A stretch of DNA of 64,000 nt, from NCBI RefSeq assembly GCF_004761975.1, contig NZ_RQII01000040.1:1-64000 (forward strand), read 5' to 3'. Under the pieces are notes generated by a model. It did no database searches. It was not told the DNA's origin and saw only the letters and a program-made list of their open reading frames with translations. Source of the stretch: Planococcus koreensis (GTDB taxonomy: Bacteria; Bacillota; Bacilli; Bacillales_A; Planococcaceae). Shown piece by piece: positions 42,661 to 51,566 of this stretch; positions within the stretch are counted from its first letter, which is position 1; every line of letters starts with the position of its first letter. Made by a program: the position numbers and the translations under genes.

Positions 42661-43107
42661 ATGTGGAACTTGAAAAAAGTTATTTATATCGACCGCAGGG
42701 TGGAAGAAGTCCATCAATTCGCAACGAATCCGAAGCTTTGGTATCAATGGTACGCGGGCTTGTCGGAAGCCGAAAACTTGCTTGGAACGGGTGGCAAAGG
42801 CACGAGCTTGGATTTGAAGTATTCTTTTCTTGGACGGTATCTGGCATTGCATGTGCTGGTTGAGGAAAATGCGCCGGTGAACGATGGATATATTTGGCGA
42901 TGCCTGATCTCCGGTGCAATCGATGCGACCCAGACTTGGAGTTATTTGCCGGCAGAAGAAGGCACTGTCGTCCAGTTTGAAATGGATTATGAATTGCACG
43001 GCAGCATCCTTGGGAAAGCGGCCAATAAGTTTTATGTTAAAAAGCTGATGAACAATTCAGTAGAGCAGACATTGCAGAACCTGAAAGATATCAGTGAAAG
43101 TGATTGA
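42661..43107 (+). CDS. SRPBCC family protein, copy 1
   Basis: 148-aa START/Bet v1-like fold protein (polyketide cyclase/dehydrase group), starting MWNLKKVIYIDRRVEEV with LWYQWYAGLSEAENL. It binds hydrophobic ligands in a cavity in other members. ATG 42661 follows GAGGAGGATGCCGTA. The gene at 48755 encodes a paralog. Confidence 0.83.
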   Translation: MWNLKKVIYIDRRVEEVHQFATNPKLWYQWYAGLSEAENLLGTGGKGTSLDLKYSFLGRYLALHVLVEENAPVNDGYIWRCLISGAIDATQTWSYLPAEEGTVVQFEMDYELHGSILGKAANKFYVKKLMNNSVEQTLQNLKDISESD

Positions 43108-43111
43108 TGCC

Positions 43112-43163
43112 AAAAAAGGCAGCTCCGAAAATCATGTGATTGATTTTCGGAGCTGCCTTTATT
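43112..43163. terminator. Strong bidirectional terminator
   Basis: Twenty-base perfect stem (43115-43134 with 43141-43160), loop of six, T-run. Lies between the SRPBCC gene and the convergent LTA synthase gene. Confidence 0.95.
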
Positions 43164-43187
43164 ATTGAAGTGAAGCTTATTTTGTTT

Positions 43188-45002
43188 TTACTCAACTGTT
43201 TCCAACGCGTTGCGTTCAATGATCGTATCCGATAGGCGAAGCTGTTTGGTGGCTTGTTCTATGCCTTTTTCACAGTCCGCGAAATTTGTCGGGCTCCTGG
43301 TTTCCAGAGAATAGCAAATGCCTTCACCAGCGGTTTGCGTCAAATCGGGTTCGTAGTAAACGTCTTCATACTGGAATGCACCGTTTCGGAAAACTGTGAT
43401 GTTAGGTTCTTCGTCCAGCAGCGACTGGCCAAGCATATAGGCGGGTTTCATATTAAGCAAGTCGAGAATAGTTGGTGCAATATCGATCTGTCCACCGCCC
43501 GCTTCGACTACTTCTCCTTGTTTCAAGTTCGGCGGTTTGATGAACAATGGAACTTGCCGGTCGAGGCGGAAGGCATCGGGGGCTATTTCAGCATCCGCTT
43601 TTTGTGCGAGTTCACCTTCTGGTGCGTTCAATCCACTGTCATGGTCCCCGTAAAATACCACTAATGCATCATCCCACATGTCTTTTTTCTTTAAGTCTTC
43701 AACCATTAATCCGATAGCTGCATCGACATAATGTACGGTGTGGTAATAATTCTGCAAAAGCTGATCTTCATAGCCAGTGAGCTCCAACCGTTTCTCTTCA
43801 TCAGGAATGTCATAAGGCGTATGGCTCGTCAGCGCAACCATAAATGTATAATACGGTTCGGGCAAGTCTTCCATTAAAGACACGGAAGTGCTGAAAAACT
43901 CTTTATCATTTAACGCCATGCCGATGACGCCATCATCGGGGAAGTCTTTCTTGCTGAAGAACTGATTGAAACCGATGTTCTTGTAAAAATCATCACGGTT
44001 CCAGAAATCTTTTTCAAACGCATGCATGGCTGCCGTTTCGTAGCCGGCTTTTTTCAACAGCCCGGGCAGCGCTTCAAATTCATTGTCCGCGTATTGGGTA
44101 TAAACCGATCCGGATTTTACAGGATGCAGCGAGCTATTGGTGATAAATTCGGCGTCCGACGTCCGCCCTTCATGGGTCTGATGATAAAAAGACGGGAAGT
44201 ACAGCATCTCCTGTTTCAACGCGTTCAAGTTCGGCGTCACTTCCTGCTTGTTAATCTGCTGGTCAATGACGGAAGTTTGAAAAGATTCGAGCTGCACCAT
44301 GATGACATTCGGCTGCTTGGCCGTTGCCGCCACCGGTTCTTCCGGTTTCAGCGTTTCGATTTCCAGCTTTTCCGCTTGAGTGATTTCTTCGCCGAACCCA
44401 GTGGCAGCGGCGATACCTTTCGCTACATCGGCACCGTGGTAACCCCAGAAACCAAGCTGGTAATACTCACGCATATTGGAAATCGAACCTTCCACCAGCC
44501 AATCTTCTTCATTGGCGTAGCTAGAGGCTAACGGGGCGATGAAAAGCACAAGGCCCAGTGCTGTAACAGAGCCGGCCCACATGCGCCGATTGCGGAGAGG
44601 TGTGTTGTCCGCTTTAGTGCGTGTAAAGAATATCAAGAAGGCGAAGAGGAGCAGGTCACCGAAGAACAAGAAATCCTTTGCTTCGATCAAGGTCATGAAG
44701 CCGCCGCCGACATCGCCCATCTGGCCGATATCCGACAGCAGCGAAATGGACAATAAGTCTTCGAAATAGCGGTAATACCACGTGTCCGAAATGAGCAGCG
44801 TGCTATGAAGAAATAGTGACGCCAGCAAAATCCAGCGGCGGACCTGCGGTTTCAGAACCAATGACCAGCTCGTCAGCACCAGGATGCCCGCAAGATTAAT
44901 CACAAAGAAATTGAAGTTAAATGCGCTCGCGGTAAACACGCTGAACAAATAGATTTTAGACAGAGACAAAACCAGGTAAACCCAGTAATCTATATCTTTC
45001 AT
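43188..45002 (-). CDS. LTA synthase family protein (extracellular sulfatase fold)
   Basis: 604 aa: five membrane spans in the first about 165 residues, then an extracellular sulfatase-type domain. Metal/catalytic residues: Glu239 in QLESFQ, catalytic Thr281 in EGRTSDAEF, and FYGDHDSGL. It transfers glycerol phosphate from phosphatidylglycerol to grow or prime lipoteichoic acid; whether main LtaS or a YqgS/YfnI-like paralog cannot be told by eye. ATG 45002 (MKDIDYWVYL) with GGAGGTTTTC; the frame extends to 45038. Confidence 0.92.
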   Translation of the reverse strand: MKDIDYWVYLVLSLSKIYLFSVFTASAFNFNFFVINLAGILVLTSWSLVLKPQVRRWILLASLFLHSTLLISDTWYYRYFEDLLSISLLSDIGQMGDVGGGFMTLIEAKDFLFFGDLLLFAFLIFFTRTKADNTPLRNRRMWAGSVTALGLVLFIAPLASSYANEEDWLVEGSISNMREYYQLGFWGYHGADVAKGIAAATGFGEEITQAEKLEIETLKPEEPVAATAKQPNVIMVQLESFQTSVIDQQINKQEVTPNLNALKQEMLYFPSFYHQTHEGRTSDAEFITNSSLHPVKSGSVYTQYADNEFEALPGLLKKAGYETAAMHAFEKDFWNRDDFYKNIGFNQFFSKKDFPDDGVIGMALNDKEFFSTSVSLMEDLPEPYYTFMVALTSHTPYDIPDEEKRLELTGYEDQLLQNYYHTVHYVDAAIGLMVEDLKKKDMWDDALVVFYGDHDSGLNAPEGELAQKADAEIAPDAFRLDRQVPLFIKPPNLKQGEVVEAGGGQIDIAPTILDLLNMKPAYMLGQSLLDEEPNITVFRNGAFQYEDVYYEPDLTQTAGEGICYSLETRSPTNFADCEKGIEQATKQLRLSDTIIERNALETVE

Positions 45003-45176
45003 GAAAACCTCCAAACCAAATGCGAAACGAGCAAGCATTTTTCTATTCCTTTACCTTTAAAACAAGGCAGAAAAACGTCGGACACTGAATAGAATGTGGC
45101 GATAATTTAACAATGTATAATATTTATGAAATTTAAGTAGAAGAAAAGTAGATAGATAAAAAAGATGTGATTGCGC

Positions 45177-45224
45177 GAACCGCTGCAGCCCATCACTAGC
45201 TTATTAGCCAGATGGCAGCGGTTC
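45177..45224. repeat. Isolated inverted repeat
   Basis: Perfect 10-bp inverted repeat GAACCGCTGC (45177-45186) / GCAGCGGTTC (45215-45224) with extra CATC/GATG pairing inside and no T-run. In the region 45003-45362 nothing else is seen except a weak 21-codon frame (45301-45366) overlapping the next start. Confidence 0.6.
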
Positions 45225-45362
45225 AATGGAACGCTGGAAATGTGATTATTTGATGTTTTTTTCAAAATTCCTCTTTTCATTCAGAAGAAGTGGGTTGATA
45301 ATGAGATGGAAAGACATAATAAGGACTGTAAAGAAAAAAGTACATAAAAAGGAAGACGGCTA

Positions 45363-45962
45363 TTGACGACAACGATCACTCGGAAAATTACGCGTCTGAT
45401 TTTAGCGGCGCTGCTCATTTTTACAATTTTTACTGCATACGGAATTTGGACATTTGCAGGAGAATCGGAACTTATAAAGACCGATGCCGCCATCGTTTTA
45501 GGCACGAAAGTCATTGGTGATCAGCCCACGCCTGTGCTGAAGGAACGCATCAATCATTCAATTTGGCTATACGAGAACGGCTATGTGGGGAAAATCATTT
45601 TCACTGGAGGCAAGACGGATGGGGCGGATTTCGCCGAATCGGAAGTGTCCCGTGATTATGCATTGAGCAAGAATGTGCCTGCAGAAGATATTTTGATCGA
45701 AACGCAATCGATGATCACGGAGGAGAATTTTTTATACGCCAGTGAGATTGCCGCTGAACAGGAACTGGACAGTTTTTTAGTTGTCAGCGACCCCTTACAC
45801 ATGAAGCGCGCCTTGTTGATGGCGCATGTTGCAGGGATAGATGCATATTCATCACCGACGACGAGTTCAGTTTATCAATCACTAAGCAGCCAATTGCCTT
45901 TTTTTGCGCGTGAAATCGGCGCTTATGTAGGATATGTCCTGACATTCAGCTTTTTGCATTAA
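45363..45962 (+). CDS. YdcF family (DUF218) protein
   Basis: 199 aa: N-terminal membrane helix (about 12-32) and a DUF218 domain outside (TDAAIVLGTKV, IIFTGGKTDG, SEVSRDYALSKNVPAEDILIE, VVSDPLHMKRAL). Relatives SanA and ElyC affect cell-envelope synthesis. TTG start at 45363 with AAGGAAGACGGCTA ahead. A 21-codon frame from ATG 45301 ends by overlapping this start (TTGA), possibly coupled. Confidence 0.83.
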   Translation: MTTTITRKITRLILAALLIFTIFTAYGIWTFAGESELIKTDAAIVLGTKVIGDQPTPVLKERINHSIWLYENGYVGKIIFTGGKTDGADFAESEVSRDYALSKNVPAEDILIETQSMITEENFLYASEIAAEQELDSFLVVSDPLHMKRALLMAHVAGIDAYSSPTTSSVYQSLSSQLPFFAREIGAYVGYVLTFSFLH

Positions 45963-46044
45963 AGGAGTAAGCGCAAACCGCATTGTGGATTGTGCTTCAG
46001 AAGGTATACAAAATCTAATCAAAAAGAATAACTGTGTATACCAC

Positions 46045-46221
46045 AACCGGTCTGGCCACTTCGCTTTCCGTGGGCTCAGCTTCAGCCTCCTCGTCACTGG
46101 AAAAAGAGTTGCTCCTGCATCGCTGCGCTAGCTTCGTCGCAAACGAGGTTCATCAAACCTCGTTTCCTGCGGGGTCTTCAGCCTTCGCTGTCCCACAGGA
46201 GTCTTCGTGGCCAGACCGGTT
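46045..46221 (-). repeat. Structured intergenic repeat, copy A
   Basis: Ends in a perfect 15-bp inverted repeat AACCGGTCTGGCCAC (46045-46059) / GTGGCCAGACCGGTT (46207-46221). Read on the minus strand it carries GACTCCTGTGGGA, GACCCCGCAGGA, GACGAGGAGGCT and GGAAAGCG in order, the same blocks as copy B. It is non-coding. Confidence 0.78.
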
Positions 46222-46286
46222 GTTCGCATGTAGCTCTAATTGAAGAGAGTAACCAACTCATCCACTTTTCATAAACAATCTCTCAA

Positions 46287-46409
46287 GGATTCGGAGCGCA
46301 ATGCGGCGACTCCTGCGGAAGAACGGAGTGATGAGACCCCGCAGGAGCTTGCGACGAGGAGGCTCAGCGCTTCGTCCGCGGAAAGCGTCCGCATGTAGCG
46401 CAGATTCCG
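46287..46409 (+). repeat. Structured intergenic repeat, copy B
   Basis: Imperfect terminal inverted repeat (GGATTCGGAGCGCAATGCGG with CCGCATGTAGCGCAGATTCC) and inner stem CTCCTGCGG/CCGCAGGAG (about 46311-46352). Same ordered blocks as copy A but opposite orientation and shorter. Similar GC-rich blocks are, as I recall, common between genes in Bacillales; not verified here. Confidence 0.78.
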
Positions 46410-46471
46410 GTATACCTAAAATGCAATGACTTTTATTCTTTAAGTAACTTAAATATTTATTTGTCGACTAC

Positions 46472-46512
46472 CTTAAGCGCAAATCGCATAGCGAGCGGAT
46501 TGCGCTTTTTTT
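46472..46512 (+). terminator. Terminator-like hairpin past the repeats
   Basis: AGCGCAAATCGC pairs with GCGGATTGCGCT, followed by T7. A near copy of the hairpin without T-run lies just after the YdcF stop (about 45968-45996), so the repeat block may have inserted between duplicated terminator halves. Confidence 0.7.
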
Positions 46513-46686
46513 AGAAATTGTTATTGATTTCGAATTTAAAAGACGGAAAATTTAGATAAATAACTTCCTTTTTTCTATGGGAAAAGGTATAATTAATTAG
46601 AACAAGCGTTCTCTTTTTAGATCTTTCAAAACGGCTATGGACATTCGAAGGGGGACTTTACATACGGAATACGATAAGAGGAAAGG

Positions 46687-47127
46687 GTGAGCAACGTGTC
46701 AGTTAATGTGTATATGATTTTCAATGGCAATTGCAGGGAAGCCGCAGAGTATTATGCAGAAGTTTTCAAAACCGGAAAGCCTGAGATTATGCTTTTTGGC
46801 GATATGCCGCCAGATCCAAGCTGGGAGATGCCGGAAGAGGTGAAGGATAAGGTCATGCACACGAGTTTGAATATCCATGGCAGCGAAGTCATGTTTTCCG
46901 ATACCATGCCGAATGCGCCGGTAGTTTTCGGTAAAAACATCAATGTTACGGTGGTATCCGACAATCTTGAGCAGATGACCGAAGAATTCAATCGGCTTGG
47001 CCAGGATGGCAAAGTGCAGATGGAAATGCAAAAAACGTTCTGGAGTCCAGCGTATGGTGCAGTCGAAGATAAATTCGGCATTGACTGGCAGTTTAGCTTC
47101 GATGATGGAACTAATTTTCAAAACTGA
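46687..47127 (+). CDS. VOC family protein (PhnB-like)
   Basis: 146 aa. VNVYMIFNGNCREAAEYYAEVF at the start, VMFSDTMPNAPVVFGKNINVTV in the middle and WSPAYGAVEDKFGIDWQFSF at the end are PhnB-type VOC features. GTG 46687 or GTG 46696, both near AGAGGAAAGG. Activity unknown. Confidence 0.88.
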   Translation: MSNVSVNVYMIFNGNCREAAEYYAEVFKTGKPEIMLFGDMPPDPSWEMPEEVKDKVMHTSLNIHGSEVMFSDTMPNAPVVFGKNINVTVVSDNLEQMTEEFNRLGQDGKVQMEMQKTFWSPAYGAVEDKFGIDWQFSFDDGTNFQN

Positions 47128-47276
47128 ATGCGGAAGTTGGAGGGCTGCATGCAGCCCTCCAGCTTTCTTTTTATTTTTTTCGCATCGACAGCGCCTGCTG
47201 AAACTTTTTATGCGCTGTTCCGTAAATAGTTGAAACGGGTATAGAGTTGAAAAACACCCAAGAGTGGAGGACGGAT

Positions 47277-47432
47277 ATGGTCATCAGAAAAGTTCAGCGC
47301 ATCCTTTACAAAACCGATCGTCTGTTAGGAGACGCCAGGGCGGTCCGGAATGGTTCAATTGGCCGCCGGCTTGCCCGGCGAATGGCTGGCAGAGCAGCCA
47401 ACCGGATATTGAATAAGCTATTCAAGTACTGA
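47277..47432 (+). CDS. Small basic protein (51 aa)
   Basis: 51 aa, Arg/Lys-rich (RRLARRMAGRAANRILNKLFKY), no membrane segment; may bind nucleic acid. ATG 47277 follows AGTGGAGGACGGAT. A SigB-like pair GTTCCG (47217-47222) and GGGTAT (47237-47242) 14 bp apart lies upstream, weak at -35. No known family. Confidence 0.68.
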   Translation: MVIRKVQRILYKTDRLLGDARAVRNGSIGRRLARRMAGRAANRILNKLFKY

Positions 47433-47438
47433 CATAGC

Positions 47439-47480
47439 AAAGGAGGTGCCCTAAAAGTGATTTTGGGGCACCTCCTTTTT
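47439..47480. terminator. Terminator
   Basis: Stem AAGGAGGTGCCC with GGGGCACCTCCTT, followed by T5, between convergent genes. Confidence 0.92.
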
Positions 47481-47499
47481 GCTATGATGTGTAATATTC

Positions 47500-48411
47500 C
47501 TAAGCGATTGATTCCGTTGTTTTCCGGGAAGCACTGCGGCGGGATCTGCCAAGAAGGCTGACAATCAAAACACCGCTGATGGCAATTGCGCCTCCTGCAA
47601 GTGACATGCCAGTCGGCAATTCATGAAGCCACATCCAAGCAACAGCTATTGCGACAGCCGGCTCTAAATAGATGAGGCTGGAAACGGAGCTGGCATTCTC
47701 CATCGACAATGCGGCTGACCATGTGACATAGGCAATTGCTGCTGGAAAAATTCCGACATAGAGCGTTGCGAAATGAGCTTCCATCGAAGCGTTTTGCACC
47801 GCGTCCAACAAACCGGGTGAGAACAACAAGAATGGCAAGGTGCCAGCCCAAGTGAAATAGGCTGTGAGTTCAATCGCAGAATAGCGGGCCAGCAATGGTT
47901 TTTGGAAAACAAAAAACACAGCTGAAGCCAGAGCAGCGATAATGACAAGAAGCGCACCGCCTGTCATCGCCAATGATGCGCCGGCCGAGCCGAGCGCAAT
48001 AATGGAAATTCCCGTAAAGCCTACTGCTAAACCAAGCCAGCCTAGTCCGGTGAGACGTTCCTTTAAGACGAAGTAAGCGATTAATGCGGTAAATATGGGG
48101 CCGGAACCGACGAGCATGCCGGCAGTGCCCGCCGAAATGTTTTCCATACCGAAAGTCACGAAAATATGATAAACGCTGATGCCGATCCAGCCCAGCACCA
48201 GAATGCGAATGATGTCGCTCTTATAAGGCAAACGGAAAGCTGTTCCTGGCCAAAGTGCATAAATCAGGAACAACAGCGATGCAATAAGGAAACGCATGAG
48301 AACATTCTGTCCGGCATCGTAGCCGCCTTGTAGGCCGACACGGATTGCCGCGAACGAAGAGCCCCAGATTAAAATCGAAAATAAGGCCAATGAAAAAGCT
48401 TTTGCGTTCAA
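47500..48411 (-). CDS. EamA/DMT superfamily transporter
   Basis: 303 aa, ten hydrophobic helices as two EamA repeats (first near 1-135, second 145-285), starting NAKAFSLALFSILIWGSSFAAIR. Probable metabolite exporter, substrate unknown. TTG start at 48411 lies six bases after GGGAGGA; a GTG at 48426 overlaps that site. Confidence 0.88.
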   Translation of the reverse strand: MNAKAFSLALFSILIWGSSFAAIRVGLQGGYDAGQNVLMRFLIASLLFLIYALWPGTAFRLPYKSDIIRILVLGWIGISVYHIFVTFGMENISAGTAGMLVGSGPIFTALIAYFVLKERLTGLGWLGLAVGFTGISIIALGSAGASLAMTGGALLVIIAALASAVFFVFQKPLLARYSAIELTAYFTWAGTLPFLLFSPGLLDAVQNASMEAHFATLYVGIFPAAIAYVTWSAALSMENASSVSSLIYLEPAVAIAVAWMWLHELPTGMSLAGGAIAISGVLIVSLLGRSRRSASRKTTESIA

Positions 48412-48754
48412 AAAATCTCCTCCCACTTGTTAAAAACAGACAGCTATTATTATATGCCTAATTGGCGGAAATGTCTTCAGCAAGGAGTGGCAGTCTCAAG
48501 ATTTACCCGACTCCATCTTATGGCATGGGAGATGAATAAATAGTCGGATTTTATGTTTTTTATTCAAAATATACAGTTCCGTTCCTTTTACTTCTAATGG
48601 AATTCGTATTAATATGAAGAAGAATATACAACTAATATACATAGCAGCTTACTAAGCAGCCTTATTCCCGTCGCAGCCGGTGGAGTCAGAAAAAAAGGAG
48701 GGAAGGAAAATTCCGTGCCTGGGGTTCTGCATCTAAAACGAGGAGGAGAATATC
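48412..48754. other. Intergenic region
   Basis: No gene. A hairpin CCGACT...CATCT/AGATG...AGTCGG (48507-48547) is followed by a T-rich stretch and could terminate something read from 48430 on. The promoter of the SRPBCC gene should be near 48590-48650. Confidence 0.35.
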
Positions 48755-49213
48755 ATGTGGACGCTTGAAAAGAGCATTATTATCGACCGTCCAGTTGAAG
48801 AGGTTTATGAATACGGAAGCAACCCGGCGCTTTGGTATCAATGGTATGCTGGCCTTTCCGAACCGAAAAATATGAGCGGTGAAGGTGAGGCAGGCACAAA
48901 AGCGGATTTTACCTACACCATGATGGGCATGCATATGCCGATCACTGTCGAAGTGATCGAGAACAAGCAAAGCGGTATGGGCTATTCATGGAAAGGCGAA
49001 GTCAGCGGATCGATTACATCCCATCAGCACTGGGCTTACATGAAGGAAGGGCGAGGCACAAAAGTTTCATACACTGAAGCCTATGAAATGCCGAACAGCC
49101 TTTTGCGGAAAGTGGCAGATAAATTGATCATCCGCAAGCTTTTGGACAACGCGATGGAACAAACTTTTAAAAACCTGAAGGATGTCTGCGAAGCCAAAAA
49201 AATAAGTGCATGA
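48755..49213 (+). CDS. SRPBCC family protein, copy 2
   Basis: 152 aa, same fold and near-identical opening pattern (MWTLEKSIIIDRPVEEVYEY, LWYQWYAGLSEPKNM) as the gene at 42661. C-terminal QTFKNLKDVCEAKK matches QTLQNLKDISES. ATG 48755 behind GAGGAGGAGAATATC. The two copies are about 6 kb apart with unrelated neighbours. Confidence 0.85.
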   Translation: MWTLEKSIIIDRPVEEVYEYGSNPALWYQWYAGLSEPKNMSGEGEAGTKADFTYTMMGMHMPITVEVIENKQSGMGYSWKGEVSGSITSHQHWAYMKEGRGTKVSYTEAYEMPNSLLRKVADKLIIRKLLDNAMEQTFKNLKDVCEAKKISA

Positions 49214-49253
49214 AAAACAGCCAGTTCCCTTTTCAGGGACTGGCTGTTTTTTG
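49213..49253. terminator. Bidirectional terminator
   Basis: AAACAGCCAGTTCCC pairs with GGGACTGGCTGTTT, T6 follows. Confidence 0.92.
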
Positions 49254-49266
49254 TTTGTACATGTAC

Positions 49267-50133
49267 TTATATTGTTGTGTTTTCTATACCGTACAGCACC
49301 CATGCTGAAGGGAAGTCGAATCCATGCCCTTCAGGAAGAAGAGCGGCCTGTTCTTTTGTCAGTTCCATCCAGATGTCGGTTTCCTTGCCGTGTTTCATTT
49401 TCAGTTTCTGGTATTCAGCGGAAACCGTTTCCCATAAGCCATCCTGCACCATAAGGTCGTCCCATGGGTAGATGGTGTGAAGGTGGTAATGGGCTTTAAA
49501 GTCATGCTGCAAAATCAGCACACGGTCGCCCTCCCGGTTTTCGAAAAAAGACCATTCGGAGAGTTTGTCATCGGAAAATAAGGCTTCCGAAGACGGAAAA
49601 AGGTAATAGCATTCATAGGGAAACAAGTCGCCAGTTTTTATGTACAATTGCTCGATCCACTGCTTCTTGCGCTCAAGGCTATGCACTTCAGTCCAAGGGG
49701 CAACGCCTTTTTCCATCAAGGAAACATCTGTACCGATGGCGCCGATCATCGGCTTGTGCGGCTTCAGGCCAAGCTTCTCCAACACTCGCCGCGCCGGTAA
49801 GTTTTCCTCTTGGGTGTTTGCACCGATCCACCGGACATTTGGCCTTTTTTTTGCTTCTTCGATGACATAAGCAGTCAAGCGGGTGGCAAACGATTGCCCG
49901 CGGAACCGGACGTCGCTGCGGATGCGTCCAATCATGGCGTAGCTGCCGGCAAAAACAGAAAGTCCGCAAAGGCTCGTTAATTGCCCTTCAACGAATAAAC
50001 CGTACAACTGGTGGCGTTCTGTTGAAGCGATGTCTTTGAAAATGCGTTTGACATAATCGTCTTCTATTCCTGACTCCATGGCGTCGAAAGCCGGGAAATC
50101 TTCGGGTGATAATTTTCGTATGATTGATTCCAC
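49267..50133 (-). CDS. GNAT family N-acetyltransferase
   Basis: 288 aa: GNAT fold in the first about 140 residues (RIRSDVRFRGQSFATRLTAYVIEEA is the acetyl-CoA loop region; NLPARRVLEKLGL), followed by a second about 140-residue domain without known motif. GTG start with AGGAGTGTCCGCAC ahead. Substrate unknown. Confidence 0.87.
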   Translation of the reverse strand: MESIIRKLSPEDFPAFDAMESGIEDDYVKRIFKDIASTERHQLYGLFVEGQLTSLCGLSVFAGSYAMIGRIRSDVRFRGQSFATRLTAYVIEEAKKRPNVRWIGANTQEENLPARRVLEKLGLKPHKPMIGAIGTDVSLMEKGVAPWTEVHSLERKKQWIEQLYIKTGDLFPYECYYLFPSSEALFSDDKLSEWSFFENREGDRVLILQHDFKAHYHLHTIYPWDDLMVQDGLWETVSAEYQKLKMKHGKETDIWMELTKEQAALLPEGHGFDFPSAWVLYGIENTTI

Positions 50134-50371
50134 GTGCGGACACTCCTGTCTAACTCAATATAATTCTATAATTGCATATTTTCATGGGATTTCACAAATT
50201 TGAAAAGGTCTATAGGCGTCTAATGTGGAACATGTTAAAGGTACACATAAGAATTGGAGATCAAAGCACCGATCGTCAGCAGTGGCAATCCCTGCAAAAT
50301 GCGAATTCGCACGTAGAAGAATGTTGTATTGCGCCAGTAAAGCGGAGGGGCTGCAATATTTGTGAGACATC

Positions 50372-50412
50372 AAAAAAGAGCCTCTTCCAAATAAGTAGAA
50401 GAGACTCTCATA
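50372..50412 (-). terminator. Terminator of the 28-aa ORF
   Basis: AGAGCCTCTTC pairs with GAAGAGACTCT; T6 on the minus strand. Confidence 0.82.
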
Positions 50413-50414
50413 GG

Positions 50415-50501
50415 TCACCAGAACATCAGGTTCAAGATAATGGTCAGCAAAATCGACAAAATGATGGATATGATGATGCTGCCCATGCAAGACATGCGCA
50501 T
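50415..50501 (-). CDS. Small membrane peptide (28 aa)
   Basis: 28 codons starting MRMSCMGS, then an Ile/Leu-only helix (IIISIILSILLTIILNLMFW). AAAAGGTGGG six bases ahead and a strong terminator immediately behind make it a likely real gene. Composition resembles type I toxin peptides or small membrane regulators, but no antisense RNA is evident. Confidence 0.65.
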   Translation of the reverse strand: MRMSCMGSIIISIILSILLTIILNLMFW

Positions 50502-50593
50502 AGAAATCCCACCTTTTGAGTAATGATTTTTATTTACCCGGTTTAGGAGCTAAGTCAAACAAGTAGCGCATTTAACCTAAAGGAGAGAACAAG

Positions 50594-51025
50594 ATGACTG
50601 CAGACGATATATGGAATGCAATGGTTGATCTGATAAGCGGCATGGATTATCCGACAGGTGATGCTGTCAAGGATGAAGCTTTTTTGCTGTTCCAATTCCA
50701 TTCGGCGATGGAGGGCGGAGGGCATGAAAGTTTCCTGAATCTGTTCGAAGAAGACATTGAAAAGGTCGGCCCGTCTACTTTTTTTCACGGTCTGATTCAA
50801 AGTTTAATCCGTATCGGCGGCGCCGCGTATGCAGAAATCGAGAAGAAATATGGCTTGCCGTTATGGCAGGGCTATAAAGCGTTGGAAGAAGGCGGCTTAG
50901 AAGAAGAGGCGTTTTATGTGCTCATCGAAAAAGCGGACAAGAAATACACAGCTTTAGACCCACAGATGGATCGTTTACTGAAAACTTATTTTGAAGAATT
51001 GTATGGAAAACGGGGTAGCAGCTAA
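50594..51025 (+). CDS. Hypothetical protein (143 aa)
   Basis: Acidic cytoplasmic protein with no hydrophobic segment. The stretch FHSAMEGGGHESFLNLFEED is similar in style to DMP19/DUF4375 proteins (conserved Glu-x-x-Gly-Gly), but I am not certain. ATG 50594 follows AAAGGAGAGAACAAG. Function unknown. Confidence 0.75.
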   Translation: MTADDIWNAMVDLISGMDYPTGDAVKDEAFLLFQFHSAMEGGGHESFLNLFEEDIEKVGPSTFFHGLIQSLIRIGGAAYAEIEKKYGLPLWQGYKALEEGGLEEEAFYVLIEKADKKYTALDPQMDRLLKTYFEELYGKRGSS

Positions 51026-51231
51026 AGCAGCAGACTCCAAATCATAATTAATGGAAATGCGGTATATGGGGTATTTTGGATATTTAAAATAGGATAAAAG
51101 AATCACTTTCTTCTATATATACAAGCATTTTCACTTATTAATATATTTTTTTCAAATAATACCCTTATTTCGAGATATTAAGGTTTATGCGGCTTGTGCA
51201 TAGGCAATTAGAAATACAGGGGGTGGCAGAT

Positions 51232-51504
51232 ATGAGCATAGATGAACAATTAATCCGCAGGCTTGCGGACCGCGACAAACAAGCCTTATCGGAAATCTAT
51301 GATCGCTACCATCTGCTGGTCTGGAATTTCGCTCGACGGAACCAGGCCGACCAAGCTTCATGTGAAGAGCTGGTCCACTTTGTATTCCACGAATTATGGG
51401 CACGCCCTGTTGAATTTGAGAATGGGCGGAAACTGGCTATTGCGTTGATAGAATGCTGCAAGTCAAAAATGGCCGTTCAGCAAAAAATGAAAAAATGCTG
51501 CTAG
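51232..51504 (+). CDS. Stand-alone sigma-70 region 2-like protein (90 aa)
   Basis: Residues 3-85 look like ECF sigma region 2 (LIRRLADRDKQALSEIYDRY; ELVHFVFHELWARPVEF), but region 4 is absent; the protein ends KMKKCC and a terminator follows at once. It may be a truncated sigma or a small protein that competes for RNA polymerase. ATG 51232 follows GGGGGTGGCAGAT. I see no downstream frame continuing as region 4. Confidence 0.75.
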   Translation: MSIDEQLIRRLADRDKQALSEIYDRYHLLVWNFARRNQADQASCEELVHFVFHELWARPVEFENGRKLAIALIECCKSKMAVQQKMKKCC

Positions 51505-51519
51505 ACAGCCAATAGATAG

Positions 51520-51558
51520 AAAACGCAGCTCTCCCATTCAAGGGAAGCTGCGTTTTTT
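51520..51558. terminator. Bidirectional terminator
   Basis: AAACGCAGCT pairs with AGCTGCGTTT, T6 follows. Confidence 0.9.
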
Positions 51559-51566
51559 CGCTGGCG

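Noticed and set aside
45301-45366. 21-codon frame overlapping the YdcF start
   Set aside because: Weak ribosome binding site and no conserved feature; mentioned only as possible coupling.
46045-46221. Frames through repeat copy A
   Set aside because: They are products of a structured non-coding repeat, without a ribosome binding site.
50182-50490. 102-codon minus-strand frame
   Set aside because: Overlaps the well-supported 28-aa ORF and its terminator in another frame; product looks random.
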